Shown here: positions 52,956 through 61,964 of the stretch, piece by piece
How the letters are laid out: each line of letters begins with the position of its first letter
Position numbering within the stretch: the stretch's first letter is position 1
Assembly (NCBI GenBank): GCA_963712565.1
Contig: CAVQIP010000052.1
Location: forward strand, 62,001 to 126,000
Origin: VAZQ01 sp963712565
GTDB taxonomy: Bacteria; Pseudomonadota; Alphaproteobacteria; Rhizobiales; Xanthobacteraceae
DNA length: 64,000 bases
Direction of reading: 5' to 3'
Notes under the pieces: generated by a model
The model's input: the letters and a program-made list of their open reading frames with translations, nothing else
Told to the model about the DNA's origin: nothing
Databases searched by the model: none
Translations under genes and position numbers: made by a program

Positions 52956-54125
52956 TCATTCCGCAGCCACCTTGTGCGCGGCCGATACGCCGCGCGCCTT
53001 CACCACGACTTTGATCGCGTCCTCGACCCGGTCCTTGGCGTAACGGATCGCGGTCGGCAGGTCGTCGAGCGGAAAAGTGTGGGTGTGGATCTTGGTGGCG
53101 TCGAAGCGCTTCTGGCTCATGAACGCCTCGGCGCGGTGGGTCGCGCTCTTGCCCTCGCCGCGGATGCCGTAGAGGTAGATGTTGTTGCGCACGATGTGGG
53201 CGACGTCGACCGGCGTCTCCTCGTGCGGAAAGGCGGCGAGGCAGACCTTGCCGCCGCGGTTGACCATGCGGATCGCCTCGTTGACGGCATTGGGCGCGCC
53301 CGAGCACTCCACCACGTAGTCGACGCCCTTGCCGCCATTGAGCCGGCGCACCGCCGCGACCGGGTCCTGCTCCTTCCGCACGTTGACGACGTGGTCGGCG
53401 CCGAGCTCGCGCCCGATCTCGAGCCGGTTGTCGCGCGTGCCGGTGAGGATGACGGGATGGGCGCCGAGCGCCTTCGCCACCGCGACGCCGAGCAGCCCAA
53501 TCGGGCCGGGGCCGGTGACCACCACGCTCTCGCCCGCCACCAGCCCGCCCAGCTCGGTGAGCCCGTACATGGCGGTGCCGGCGGTGACCACCAGCGTCGC
53601 CTCCTCGTCCGACATCGCATCGGGAATGGCAACCAGCGTGTTGATGTTGTTGACCTGATATTCGCAGAAGCCGCCGTCGGTGGTGAAGCCGTTGGCGCGG
53701 TGGCCCTTGTCGACATCGCCGTAGTTGAGCCCGTAGTTGTGACAGGCGGTGTACATGCCCTCGCGGCAGCGCTTGCACTGCCCGCAACCGGCGTGAATCT
53801 CCACCGTCACGCGCTGGCCGATGTTGTATTCGTCGACGCCCGGCCCGAGCGCGACCACGGTGCCCATGTATTCATGTCCGGGGGTGAAGTTCTTGTTGTG
53901 CGGCATGCCGCCCAGGATCGAGGCCGGCGGTCCGTGATAGATGATCTCGAGATCGGTGGCGCAGATCGCCACCGCGTCGATGCGCACGAGCACCTCGGCC
54001 TTGTTCGGCACCGGCACCGGCTTGGTCTTCAATGTGAGCTGGCCCGGATCGCCCAGCACCCACGCCTTCATGCTGTCCGGGATCGGGTAGTCCGTGCTGG
54101 TCTTCACTCCGGCTGGCGCGTACAT
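52956..54125 (-). CDS. Zinc-dependent alcohol dehydrogenase (MDR family)
   Basis: A 389-residue medium-chain dehydrogenase. The catalytic zinc site has Cys55 (AICATDLE) and His84-Glu85 (PGHEYMG); the structural zinc site has Cys114, 117, 120 and 128 (CGQCKRCREGMYTAC). The nucleotide-binding motif GPGPIGLLG is near residue 205. It oxidises a secondary alcohol or polyol with NAD(P). It is divergent from the alpha/beta hydrolase and LLM gene pair over 156 bases, so the three may form one pathway. The ATG at 54125 is followed by a short leader common in this subgroup. Confidence 0.92.
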   Translation of the reverse strand: MYAPAGVKTSTDYPIPDSMKAWVLGDPGQLTLKTKPVPVPNKAEVLVRIDAVAICATDLEIIYHGPPASILGGMPHNKNFTPGHEYMGTVVALGPGVDEYNIGQRVTVEIHAGCGQCKRCREGMYTACHNYGLNYGDVDKGHRANGFTTDGGFCEYQVNNINTLVAIPDAMSDEEATLVVTAGTAMYGLTELGGLVAGESVVVTGPGPIGLLGVAVAKALGAHPVILTGTRDNRLEIGRELGADHVVNVRKEQDPVAAVRRLNGGKGVDYVVECSGAPNAVNEAIRMVNRGGKVCLAAFPHEETPVDVAHIVRNNIYLYGIRGEGKSATHRAEAFMSQKRFDATKIHTHTFPLDDLPTAIRYAKDRVEDAIKVVVKARGVSAAHKVAAE

Positions 54126-54281
54126 CGGGGCTCCTCTCGGCGCATGCGATCGTGCGCAATCGCGCCCGGCGGCGCTCGCAATCGATGGCGCCGCAGATTA
54201 GTGTATATGTGCGTGATATTCGAGGGGTACAATTACCGCACCCCGGGCGCGCAGCCGGCGGCAGCGGAAAGGGACCGGGGA

Positions 54282-55074
54282 ATGGCCGACCATAGCGACC
54301 AGGCGATCTTGATCGGGGACTGCCGCATCCGTCTCATGCGCGGGGGAAGCGGTGCCCCGCTGCTGTTCCTGCACGGCGGCGGTGGCGTCGGAATCTGGCT
54401 GCCCTGCATGGCGCAGCTGGCGAAGAAATTCGACGTGATCGTCCCCGAGCATCCCGGTTTCGGCGCCTCCGATACGCCGGCATGGCTCGATACCGTCGGT
54501 GACCTCGCGAATTTCTATCTCGAGTTTCTCGACCAGCTCGATCTGCGCGGCGTCCATCTCATCGGCAGCTCGCTCGGCGGCTGGATCGCCGCGGAGCTCG
54601 CGGTGCGCAACACCGCGCGCCTCGCCTCGCTGACGCTGGTCGGGGCGGCCGGCATCCACGTCAAGGACGTGGAGCAGGTCGACCCGTTCCTGCGCAGCGA
54701 CGAGCAGCGCATCCGCGACCTGTTCTACGATCAGGAGCTGCGCCGAGGCGGTCGTCGTGGCCTCGGAGCGGCCGGAGCTCGAAGATGCCGCGCTGAAGAA
54801 TCGGACGACCACCGCCAAGCTCTCATGGCAGCCGCGCAACCACGATCCGCAACTGCAGAAATGGCTGCACCGGATCGACGTGCCGACGCTGCTGATCTGG
54901 GGCGAGCACGACCGGCTGTTTCCCAAGGACTATGCGTTCGCCTATCAGCGGCTGATCCCGGGCTCGAAAGCCGTCATCATTCCGGAATGCGGGCACCTGC
55001 CGCAGGTGGAGAAGGCGGACGCCTTTGCCGCCGAGATCGAAGCCTTCATCGGCGCCATGAGGATCGCAGCATGA
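54282..55074 (+). pseudogene. Alpha/beta hydrolase, interrupted by one +1 frameshift
   Basis: About 263 residues once joined. Features: oxyanion region FLHGGGGVG, VPEHPGFGAS, nucleophile elbow LIGSSLGGW, then beyond the break the acid in LIWGEHDRLFP and His in PECGHLPQVE, all in the right order. The frame breaks near 54741, where one surplus C turns QELAEAVVVASERPE into nonsense. The gene starts ATG 54282 and its stop overlaps the LLM gene start (ATGA). It resembles meta-cleavage product and epoxide/lactone hydrolases. With the LLM monooxygenase it may act after a Baeyer-Villiger-type step. Confidence 0.82.
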
Positions 55075-56234
55075 AGATCTTCAATTTCCATCTCATGCCC
55101 TACCGGCACGCCGATCTCGATGCGATCGCGCGCAACGGCTCGGCCTGGGTCACCTTCTCGAACCGCCACTACGATCCGCAGAAGGGCGCCGAGCTCTATC
55201 ACGACTATCTCGACCAGATGGAGTTCGCCGACCAGCTCGGCTTCGACGGCGTATGCCTCAACGAGCACCACCAGACCGCTTACGGCATGATGCCGATCCC
55301 CGGCGTGCTCGCCGGCGCGCTCGCGCGCAGCGTCAAGCGCGCCAAGCTCGCCATTCTCGGCCGCGCGCTGCCGCTGCTCAACAATCCGCTGACGGTCGCG
55401 GAGGAATACGCCATCCTCGACAATCTCACGCGCGGGCGCCTGATCGCGGGTTTCGTGCGCGGCATCGGCGCCGAATACCACGCCATGGGCATCAATCCGG
55501 CCTATTCGCAGGAGCGCTTCGCCGAGGCGCACGATCTGATCGTGCGGGCGTGGACCGAGCCCGGGCCGTTCCCCTATCTCGGCAAGCATTATCAGTTCAA
55601 ATACGTCAACCCCTGGCCGCGGCCCTACCAGAGCCCGCATCCGCCGATCTGGATTCCCTCGCAGGGCTCCGGCTCGACCATCCGCTGGGCCGCGCGATGC
55701 GCTACACCTATTGCCAGACGCTTGACCCCGATCGCGGCAGTGGCGCGCTTCTTCCAGATGTATCGCGACGAGGCGGAGAAGGCCGGCTACCAGGCCTCGC
55801 CCGACCAGCTCGCCTGGTCGAACACGATCTATGTCGCCGACACCGACGAGAAGGCGATGCGCGAAGCGCGCCCGCATCTCGAAGCGCTGATGAACTCCTT
55901 CCTCAAGATGCCGACCGAGATGCTGCTGCCGCCGGGCTATACCGACACCGCCTCGATGAAGCGGGTACGCGCGGCCAAGGTCACGGGCAAGCCGCAGTCC
56001 ATCGAGGACGTGATCAAGCACGGCGTCGTCATCGTCGGCAGTCCCAACACGGTGCGCGAGAAGCTCGCCGAGTATCAGGATCTCGCCGGCTTCAACACCT
56101 CGCTGACCAAGACCCAGTTCGGCACGCTGCCCGACGACATGGCGCGCGCCAACATGGCGGCGATCGCGCAGGAGGTGCTGCCGCACTTCCGCGACCGGCT
56201 GCCGCAGGGCACGCGCCGCGAGGCAGCGGAGTGA
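55071..56234 (+). CDS. LLM-class flavin monooxygenase with a short out-of-frame stretch
   Basis: A 387-residue luciferase-like monooxygenase; clear blocks are LGFDGVCLNEHHQTAYGMMP, AILGRALPLLNNPLTVAEEY, RLIAGFVRGIGAEYHA and PPIWIPSQGSGSTIRWA. Codons from about 55695 to 55724 read CATPIARR-like residues that do not fit, while the next frame over gives MRYTYCQTL, which does; the reading frame then returns to TPIAAVARFFQMYRDEAE. So one base is missing near 55695 and one is surplus near 55724. The frame stays open because the two shifts cancel. It is translationally coupled to the hydrolase upstream. Confidence 0.85.
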   Translation: MKIFNFHLMPYRHADLDAIARNGSAWVTFSNRHYDPQKGAELYHDYLDQMEFADQLGFDGVCLNEHHQTAYGMMPIPGVLAGALARSVKRAKLAILGRALPLLNNPLTVAEEYAILDNLTRGRLIAGFVRGIGAEYHAMGINPAYSQERFAEAHDLIVRAWTEPGPFPYLGKHYQFKYVNPWPRPYQSPHPPIWIPSQGSGSTIRWAARCATPIARRLTPIAAVARFFQMYRDEAEKAGYQASPDQLAWSNTIYVADTDEKAMREARPHLEALMNSFLKMPTEMLLPPGYTDTASMKRVRAAKVTGKPQSIEDVIKHGVVIVGSPNTVREKLAEYQDLAGFNTSLTKTQFGTLPDDMARANMAAIAQEVLPHFRDRLPQGTRREAAE

Positions 56235-56259
56235 GCTAAACTCGTCCCGGCGTCGGCGG

Positions 56260-56330
56260 TGCCGGCCTCGGGCCGGCAATCCATCTTCGCAGACTGGATG
56301 GATGCGCGGGGCAAGCCCGCGCATGACGGC
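56260..56330. repeat. Intergenic palindromic element
   Basis: Contains GCCGGCCTCGGGCCGGC, then AATCCATC...GATGGAT arms around CTTCGCAGACTG, and GCGCGGGGCAAGCCCGCGC before ATGAC. It sits between convergent LLM and Tct-type genes with no other coding, so it could end transcription from both sides. Related in layout to the GTCATCC-type repeats. Confidence 0.6.
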
Positions 56331-56332
56331 GA

Positions 56333-57289
56333 TCAATCGATCTTCACGCCCGACGCCTTGACGACCTCGCCCCAGCGCACGCGTTCGGCCGCGGTATAGG
56401 CGGCGAACTCATCAGGCGTGGAGGGCGCGGGCTCGGCGCCGACATTCTTGAGCGCGGTGACGACCTCGGGCAGCTGCCATATCCGCTTCACCTCGGCTGC
56501 GATCTTCTCGACGATCGGCCGCGGCGTTCCCGCCGGCGCGAACAGTCCCTGCCAGGCGGTCGCCTCGTAGCCCGGCAGCGTCTCGCTGATGGTCGGCAGG
56601 TCGGGAGCCGCGGCGCTGCGCTGCGGCGTGGTCACGGCCAGCGCGCGCACCTTCCCCGCCGTGGCGAACGGCCAGGTCGTGGTCATGCTGTCGATCGCGA
56701 GGTCGATGTTGCCCCCGAGCATGCTGTTGACCACTTCCCCGGTACTGCGGAACGGGACGTGCGTCATTTTGGTTTTGGTCGCGAGCTCGAACATGACGGA
56801 GGACAGATGCGACGACGTGCCGTTGCCGGAGGAGCCGTAGTTGAGCTTGCCGTCATTAGCTTTGAGGTAAGCGATCAGCTCCGGCACCGTGTTCGCCGGA
56901 ATCTTCGGATTGACGAACAGCAGGTTCGGAAACCGCACCAGCAACGAGACCGGCTGTAGATCGCGCGCGACGTCGAAGTTCAGCTTGGTATAGAGGAACG
57001 CGTTGATGGCAATCGAGCTGACAGTGCCGACGAGCAGCGTGTAGCCGTCGGCGGGCGCCTTCGCCACGTAGCCGGTGCCGATGCTGCCGCCGGCGCCGGA
57101 TTTGTTCTCGACCACGAACGCAGTGCCGAACTTCGCCTGCATGTGCTGCTGCAGGATGCGCGCCAGCAGGTCGGCTGAGCCGCCGGCCGCGAACGGCACC
57201 ACGATGGTCACCGGCCGCTGCGGCCAGTCCTGCGCCTGGGCCGGCGCGGTGATGGCGAGAACGGCGGCAATCGCGAGAACAGCACGCAT
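56333..57289 (-). CDS. TctC/Bug-family substrate-binding protein
   Basis: A 318-residue exported binding protein. The signal peptide ends PAQAQD; family blocks are WPQRPVTIVVPFAAGGSAD, GAGGSIGTGYVAKAPADGYTL, KLNYGSSGNGTSSHLSS and the end of lobe 2 LPGYEATAWQGLFAPAGTPR. It is downstream of the cupin and molybdenum hydroxylase genes on the same strand, 150 bases after the cupin. No TctAB is present. It probably delivers the carboxylate substrate of the nearby oxidative genes to a shared permease, an inference. Confidence 0.9.
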   Translation of the reverse strand: MRAVLAIAAVLAITAPAQAQDWPQRPVTIVVPFAAGGSADLLARILQQHMQAKFGTAFVVENKSGAGGSIGTGYVAKAPADGYTLLVGTVSSIAINAFLYTKLNFDVARDLQPVSLLVRFPNLLFVNPKIPANTVPELIAYLKANDGKLNYGSSGNGTSSHLSSVMFELATKTKMTHVPFRSTGEVVNSMLGGNIDLAIDSMTTTWPFATAGKVRALAVTTPQRSAAAPDLPTISETLPGYEATAWQGLFAPAGTPRPIVEKIAAEVKRIWQLPEVVTALKNVGAEPAPSTPDEFAAYTAAERVRWGEVVKASGVKID

Positions 57290-57321
57290 GTGAAATCTCC
57301 ACCGAATCAGTACCTCATCCA

Positions 57322-57416
57322 CCTCATCCTGAGGAGCCCGCGAAGCGAGCGTCGCGAAGGATGGGGCGGCCTTCATCTTTCGAGACGCGCTCTTCGAGCG
57401 CTCCTCAACATGAGGC
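57322..57416. repeat. Intergenic palindromic repeat (CATCCTTCGAGACGCCCGC type)
   Basis: Holds two copies of the 21954 element in opposite sense: CCTCATCCTGAGGAGCCCGCGAAG...GCGAAGGATGG and CATCTTTCGAGACGCGCTCTTCGAGCGCTCCTCAACATGAGG. It lies between the cupin and Tct-type genes. A tandem inverted pair that could form a long hairpin. Confidence 0.75.
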
Positions 57417-57439
57417 CTGGAGAATGTCGGAACGCTGCC

Positions 57440-57970
57440 TCACACCGCCTTGAGATGCGCGTCGCGCCGTTTGTAGAGCTCCTCGTCGGCGTAGCCCATG
57501 GTCTCGGGCTTGGCGCGTCCGAGCATGACCTGGAAATAGACCGGCTCCAGGCTGTCGTTCTGGTAGCCGTGGATCACGCCGGCCGGGCACGCGATGCATT
57601 CCCACGGCCCGAGCCGCGTGGTGAGGCGTTTGCCGCTCTCGTCCTCGACGAAGACGTCGAGGTAGCCCTGCAGCACGAAGAAGCACTCTTCGACCTCGTG
57701 GGTGTGCGCGGCATTGCCTTGCCCCGGTTCCACATACATGATCGACAAGGTGAAGTTGTTCGCCGGGATGACGGTCGGGTCGCCGTGCTTGCCGGAGCCG
57801 CCCGCGCCGATGAAGCGGTGTTGCGCGCGCTTGTAGCCCTCGATCTTGGCGTCCTCGAACGCCGCCCAATCCGGTTTCTTCTCGCGGAAGCGCCCGACAT
57901 ATTTCTGCATGATGTCCTCGATCGGGACATCGACCAGTTCCGGCGGGCGCGGATGTCGTGCAACGCTCAT
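57440..57970 (-). CDS. Cupin-domain protein
   Basis: A 176-residue protein with a single cupin core: GNAAHTHEVEECFFVLQG is the first metal motif (two His and Glu), and GPWECIACPAGVIHGYQN the second (His). This arrangement suits a mononuclear iron or manganese dioxygenase, isomerase or a metal-binding sensor of an acidic compound. ATG 57970 with AGGAG is taken. It lies between the molybdenum hydroxylase operon and the Tct-type gene on the same strand. Residues after the cupin (LGRAKPETMGYADEELYKRR) may swap between monomers. Role unknown. Confidence 0.85.
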   Translation of the reverse strand: MSVARHPRPPELVDVPIEDIMQKYVGRFREKKPDWAAFEDAKIEGYKRAQHRFIGAGGSGKHGDPTVIPANNFTLSIMYVEPGQGNAAHTHEVEECFFVLQGYLDVFVEDESGKRLTTRLGPWECIACPAGVIHGYQNDSLEPVYFQVMLGRAKPETMGYADEELYKRRDAHLKAV

Positions 57971-58081
57971 GGCCAACTCCTGTGGAATGGGGATTGTTGG
58001 GCGAAGCGTATTCCTGCAACGCGCGGGCAGTCAATGAAGCGGGTGGAGGTGCGAGCGCAAGAGCGGCCCGCGATAACGCAT

Positions 58082-58165
58082 GTCATCCCCGCGAAAGCGG
58101 GGATCCATATTCCAGGAGATCGCGGTTTGAGGCGGCCTGGGTCCCCGCTTTCGCGGGGACGACAG
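58082..58165. repeat. Intergenic palindromic repeat (GTCATCCCCGCGAAAGCGGGGA type)
   Basis: The best copy of this family here: GTCATCCCCGCGAAAGCGGGGATCC at the left and GGTCCCCGCTTTCGCGGGGACGAC at the right, with ATATTCCAGGAGATCGC between, shared with 43354-43436. It sits between the CoxL-type gene end and the cupin start. Confidence 0.82.
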
Positions 58166-58193
58166 CACGGTGAAATCCTTCGAAGGTGGCGGA

Positions 58194-60485
58194 TCAGGAA
58201 TTGTGCTTGCCGGCCTGCACCAGTTCCCAGATGTAGGTCGGCGTGAGCGGAAGCTGCCGCGGTTCTACCCCCAATGCGCTCAGGGCATTGGCGACCGCAT
58301 TGGCCATGACCCCGCCGGTTGCGATGATGCCGCCTTCGCCGGCGCCCTTGGCGCCGAGCGGATTGATCGGCGAGGGATGATTCTCCAGCACGACGGCGCG
58401 GACGTTGGGGAAGTCGCTGGCGGTGGGGATGAGATAGTCGGCGAGGGAGCCGGTCAGCAGTTGGCCCTCCTGGTCGTACACGAGATGCTCCATCATGGCG
58501 CCGCCCAGCCCCTGCACCACCGAGCCGACCGCCTGGCCGTGCACCGTGCGCGGATTGATGATGCGTCCGCAATCCTCGACCACCACGTAGTCGATCAGCT
58601 GCACGTGGCCGAGCTTGGCGTCGACCGCCACATGGGCGGCGTGGGCGCCATAGGTATAAGTGTGCTTCTTGTTGAGGAAAGCGCCCTCGGCCGAAATGCC
58701 GTCGGTCGACAGCAGGTTCAGGGCGATGGATTTGCCGCCCGGCCCCACCGCATTGCTGCCTTCGACGATTTTCACGTCGGAAGGCTCGCAGCCGAGACGC
58801 TTCGCCGCCTGCACGCGGATCGCCGCGTGCAGGTTTTCCGCCGTGGCGAGGATGGCCGATCCGCCCATCACCACGGAGCGCGAGTGATAGGCGCCGTAAC
58901 CGTCGCTCACATAGGACGTGGTGCCGTGAAAGACGCCGCGAATGCGATCCATCGGGACTTCGAGCGCGTCTGCCGCGATCTGCGCGAACGCGGTTTCGAG
59001 TCCCTGGCCGATGGCGGATGAGCCGACATAGACCGAATAAAGTCCATCCGGCTCGAGCACGATGCGCGCGCTCTCCTTCGGCCCGGCGGCGCCGCCCTCG
59101 ATGAAGCAGCCGATGGCGAGGCCGTGATAGCGCCCGTCGATCAGCTTGCCCGCGAGCTTCGACTTTTTCGCCCATCCGATCTCGTCGAGACAGCGATCGA
59201 GCGTGGCGTGGTAGTCGCCGCTGTCGAACTCGTCCTTGCTCTCGTACGGCGTGATGGTGGCGATCGAATAGGGCATCTCCTGCCGCGAGACCAGGTTGCG
59301 GCGCCGGAAGTCGACGCGATCGAGCCCGAGGTCCCGCGCCACCATGTCGAACAGCCGCTCGCGGAAGAAATCGGTCTCGAAGCGGCCGGGCCCGCGATAA
59401 GTGCCGACCGGCGTCTTGTTGCTCAGCTGCAACGCCACGTCGATGTCGATATTGGGGATGCGATACGGGCCGGACATGAACTGCGCGACGTTGCGCGCGC
59501 CGACGGCGCCGTTGGTGCGCATATACGCGCCCACGTCCACATAGGCATGGCCGCGCAGTCCGAGGATCGTGCCGTCGCGCGCGCAGGCGATTTCCACGTC
59601 GCATTCGGCTTCGCGCGCGTGGTTTACGCACATCAGGTGCTCGCGCCGGTCTTCTGTCCACTTCACCGGGCGGCCGCTGTGGCGCGCCGCAAACGGAATC
59701 AAAAAGTCCTCGGGGTAGAACTCGCCGCGCGCGCCGAAGCCGCCGCCGACGTCGTTTTCCACGATCTCGATGGCGCTTTCCGGCAGGTCCATTTGCTTCG
59801 CGAGCGTCCGGCGGTTGAAGAACAGCACCTTGGCGCCGCCCGAAACGGTGAGCCGCCCACGCGCGCCATCCCATTCCGCCAGCAGCCCGCGCGGCTCCAT
59901 CGGCAGCGCCATGTGCCGCTGGGTGCGCAGGCGCTCGCGCCGGACGTAGGGCGCATCCTTGAATGCGGCTGCGGCATCCCCGCGCACCGCGTGGAACTTG
60001 ATCGCGAGGTTGCTGCCCTTGTCCTCGAACAAGAGCGAGGTGTTTTGCGCCGACGCGTGGCGGTCGGCGACCGCCGGCAACGGCTCGATGTCGACCTCGA
60101 TCAGCCCGAGCGCGTCCTCGGCGATGCCGGGAGTGTCGGCGAGCACGACCGCCAGCGCCTCGCCGACGTAACGCACCTTGCCGTGCGCGATCACGGGCTG
60201 CCCGAACGGCTCGAAGTCCGGCAATGGCTGCAGCCGCATGGGGACGCGCGGCACGCGCTCGCCCATGTCTGCGGCGGTGATCACGAAATGCACGCCGGGG
60301 AGCCTGCGCGCCCGCGCAACGTCGATCGAGCGGATGCGGCCGTGGGCGACGGAGCTGCGCAGGATCGCCGCGTGCAGCATGCCCTGGCGCGCGACGTCGT
60401 CGACGTATTGCCCGCGCCCGCGCAGGAAGCGGAGATCTTCCAGGCGCTCGATCGGGCTGCCGATGAGCGAGTTGACCGTTCTCAT
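58194..60485 (-). CDS. CoxL-type molybdopterin hydroxylase large subunit (copy A)
   Basis: A 763-residue molybdopterin-binding subunit. It begins IGSPIERLEDLRFLRGRGQYVDD; further blocks are VENDVGGGFGARGEFYPEDF, the active-site loop VGTYRGPGRFETDFFRERLFD (given in part: GTYRGPGR), QGLETAFAQIAADAL, and the ending GAKGAGEGGII with the catalytic glutamate. The loop is the form II type and lacks the copper-binding Cys of CO dehydrogenase. Its start overlaps the small subunit stop (ATGA). It is about the same length as, and closely similar to, the incomplete copy at 61965-64000, so the operon has two large subunits. Substrate unknown, perhaps an aldehyde, heterocycle or carboxylic CoA ester. Confidence 0.9.
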   Translation of the reverse strand: MRTVNSLIGSPIERLEDLRFLRGRGQYVDDVARQGMLHAAILRSSVAHGRIRSIDVARARRLPGVHFVITAADMGERVPRVPMRLQPLPDFEPFGQPVIAHGKVRYVGEALAVVLADTPGIAEDALGLIEVDIEPLPAVADRHASAQNTSLLFEDKGSNLAIKFHAVRGDAAAAFKDAPYVRRERLRTQRHMALPMEPRGLLAEWDGARGRLTVSGGAKVLFFNRRTLAKQMDLPESAIEIVENDVGGGFGARGEFYPEDFLIPFAARHSGRPVKWTEDRREHLMCVNHAREAECDVEIACARDGTILGLRGHAYVDVGAYMRTNGAVGARNVAQFMSGPYRIPNIDIDVALQLSNKTPVGTYRGPGRFETDFFRERLFDMVARDLGLDRVDFRRRNLVSRQEMPYSIATITPYESKDEFDSGDYHATLDRCLDEIGWAKKSKLAGKLIDGRYHGLAIGCFIEGGAAGPKESARIVLEPDGLYSVYVGSSAIGQGLETAFAQIAADALEVPMDRIRGVFHGTTSYVSDGYGAYHSRSVVMGGSAILATAENLHAAIRVQAAKRLGCEPSDVKIVEGSNAVGPGGKSIALNLLSTDGISAEGAFLNKKHTYTYGAHAAHVAVDAKLGHVQLIDYVVVEDCGRIINPRTVHGQAVGSVVQGLGGAMMEHLVYDQEGQLLTGSLADYLIPTASDFPNVRAVVLENHPSPINPLGAKGAGEGGIIATGGVMANAVANALSALGVEPRQLPLTPTYIWELVQAGKHNS

Positions 60486-61006
60486 GGGCGCTGCCTCGTG
60501 CGGTCGGTTGCACGGTCGCTCGCACGGCCGCCGGCGCGATCCTCTCGCCGGTAGGCGGCGCGGGCGTCGAGCACGGCCTCGACGATGGAGATGTATCCGG
60601 TGCAGCGGCAGAGGTTGCCGGAGAGCACCTCGCGCACTCGCGCGGCGTCGCAATCGGGCTCCTCGCTCAGCAGCGCATGCGCGGTCGTGATCATGCCCGG
60701 CGTGCAGAAGCCGCATTGCAGCGCGTGATGCTTGCGAAAGGATTTTTGCAGCGGCGTGAGGTCGGCGTCGTTGGAGAGCCCTTCGACCGTGATTACGTCT
60801 GCGCCCTCGGCCTGCACCGCGAGCATCAGGCATGAGCGCACCGCGGCGCCGTCGACGATGATGGTGCAGGCGCCGCACACCCCGTGCTCACAGCCGACAT
60901 GGGTGCCGGTGAGCCGCAACTGATGGCGCAGGCAATCCGCCAAGGTCAGCCGCGGCTCGACCTCGACTTCGACCTCGTGACCGTTGACGCGAAATCGTAC
61001 CGACAT
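60482..61006 (-). CDS. Molybdenum hydroxylase small subunit, two [2Fe-2S] clusters (CoxS-like)
   Basis: A 174-residue iron-sulfur subunit. The plant-type cluster is bound by Cys39, 44, 47 and 59 (VGCEHGVCGACTII ... RSCL); the second cluster by Cys98, 101, 133 and 135 (QCGFCTPGM ... LCRCTGY). The C-terminus is lengthened by a repeated Arg/Asp-rich tail (SDRATDRTRQRP). It carries electrons from the molybdenum site to the FAD subunit. ATG 61006 is chosen over an upstream GTG; its end overlaps copy A of the large subunit by four bases. Confidence 0.95.
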   Translation of the reverse strand: MSVRFRVNGHEVEVEVEPRLTLADCLRHQLRLTGTHVGCEHGVCGACTIIVDGAAVRSCLMLAVQAEGADVITVEGLSNDADLTPLQKSFRKHHALQCGFCTPGMITTAHALLSEEPDCDAARVREVLSGNLCRCTGYISIVEAVLDARAAYRREDRAGGRASDRATDRTRQRP

Positions 61007-61027
61007 GGGCACCCGGCAGGTTGAAGC

Positions 61028-61886
61028 TCAAGCGGCCGCGCGCTTGAGCGCGCGCTCGACCATCGTTCCGGTGAGCGCGCGCCGGTAGGCGGCGCTGGCA
61101 TGAATGTCGCTCTGCGGATCGACGGCGGCGGCAGCGGCAGCCTCGGCCCTGGCGATCGTCGCGTCGTCGATCGTTGCTCGGTTGAGCACGTCCTCCACGG
61201 CGAGGAGCCGCAGCGGCCGGTCGGCAACGCCGACCACGCCGACATGGGCGTTGCGCGCCTTGCCGCGTTCGTCCTGGTCGTAGAACACCGCGGCCGCCGC
61301 CATGGCGAAGTCGCCGCGGCGGCGGGCGAATTCCTCGAAATCCCCAGCGCCGGCCGGCGGGCCAGGCGGGCAGGCGGATTTCGACGATGATCTCGTCGGC
61401 CGTCAGCGCGGTCGTCAGCGCTCCCTGGAAGAAATCGGCGGCCTGGATCACGCGCGCGCCGGACTTGCCGACGACCGCGATCTCGGCGTCGCAGGTGATC
61501 GCGATGCCGGGCATTTCCGCGGCCGGATCGGCATGCGCGATGCTGCCGCCGACCGTGCCGCGATTGCGGATTTGATAATGCGCGACGTGCGCGACCGCGG
61601 CCTTGAGCAACGGATGCGCGGTCTCGAGTCGGGCGTCGTCCTCGATCTCGCGCCAGCGCACCATGGCGCCGAGCGTGACGCCGCGCTCCGAAATCCTGAT
61701 GCCGCGCAGATCGGCAAGCTTGCGTAGATCCACGAGCAACGCCGGCTGCGCCAGGCGGAAGGCGAGCATCGGCATCAGGCTCTGGCCGCCGGCGATCGCC
61801 TTGGCGTCGCCGTCGCGCGAGGCGAGCAGTTGCACGGCTTCGGGCAATGTGGCCGGGCATGCATAGTCGAAGGGCGGCAATTTCAT
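61028..61886 (-). pseudogene. Molybdenum hydroxylase medium (FAD) subunit, interrupted by one +1 frameshift
   Basis: About 285 residues once joined. The FAD site is in AIAGGQSLMPMLAFRLA and TVGGSIAHADPAAEMP; YQIRNRGTVGG is the usual pyrophosphate-binding loop. Near 61337 one surplus base breaks the frame; joined, RRWGFEEFARRRGDFAMAAAAV restores a family block (given in parts: GFEEFARRRGDFA) and the frame runs on to ALKRAAA at 61028. The start at 61886 gives MKLPPFDYACP, the normal beginning. It would accept electrons from the iron-sulfur subunit 21 bases downstream. Confidence 0.85.
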
Positions 61887-61964
61887 GATGGGGACGCGTC
61901 CTTCGCACCGCACGCAACGGCAGGGACAGAATGTTGTGTACGTATCATCGCAGCAACGGAGCGG

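Noticed and set aside
39641..58165. Palindromic repeats as CRISPR or insertion-sequence ends
   Set aside because: Copies are single, far apart, without spacers, transposase or target duplications.
57967..60525. Very long minus-strand frame overlapping the molybdenum hydroxylase large subunit
   Set aside because: It is the shifted frame of the CoxL-type gene, Arg/Ala-rich with no family block.
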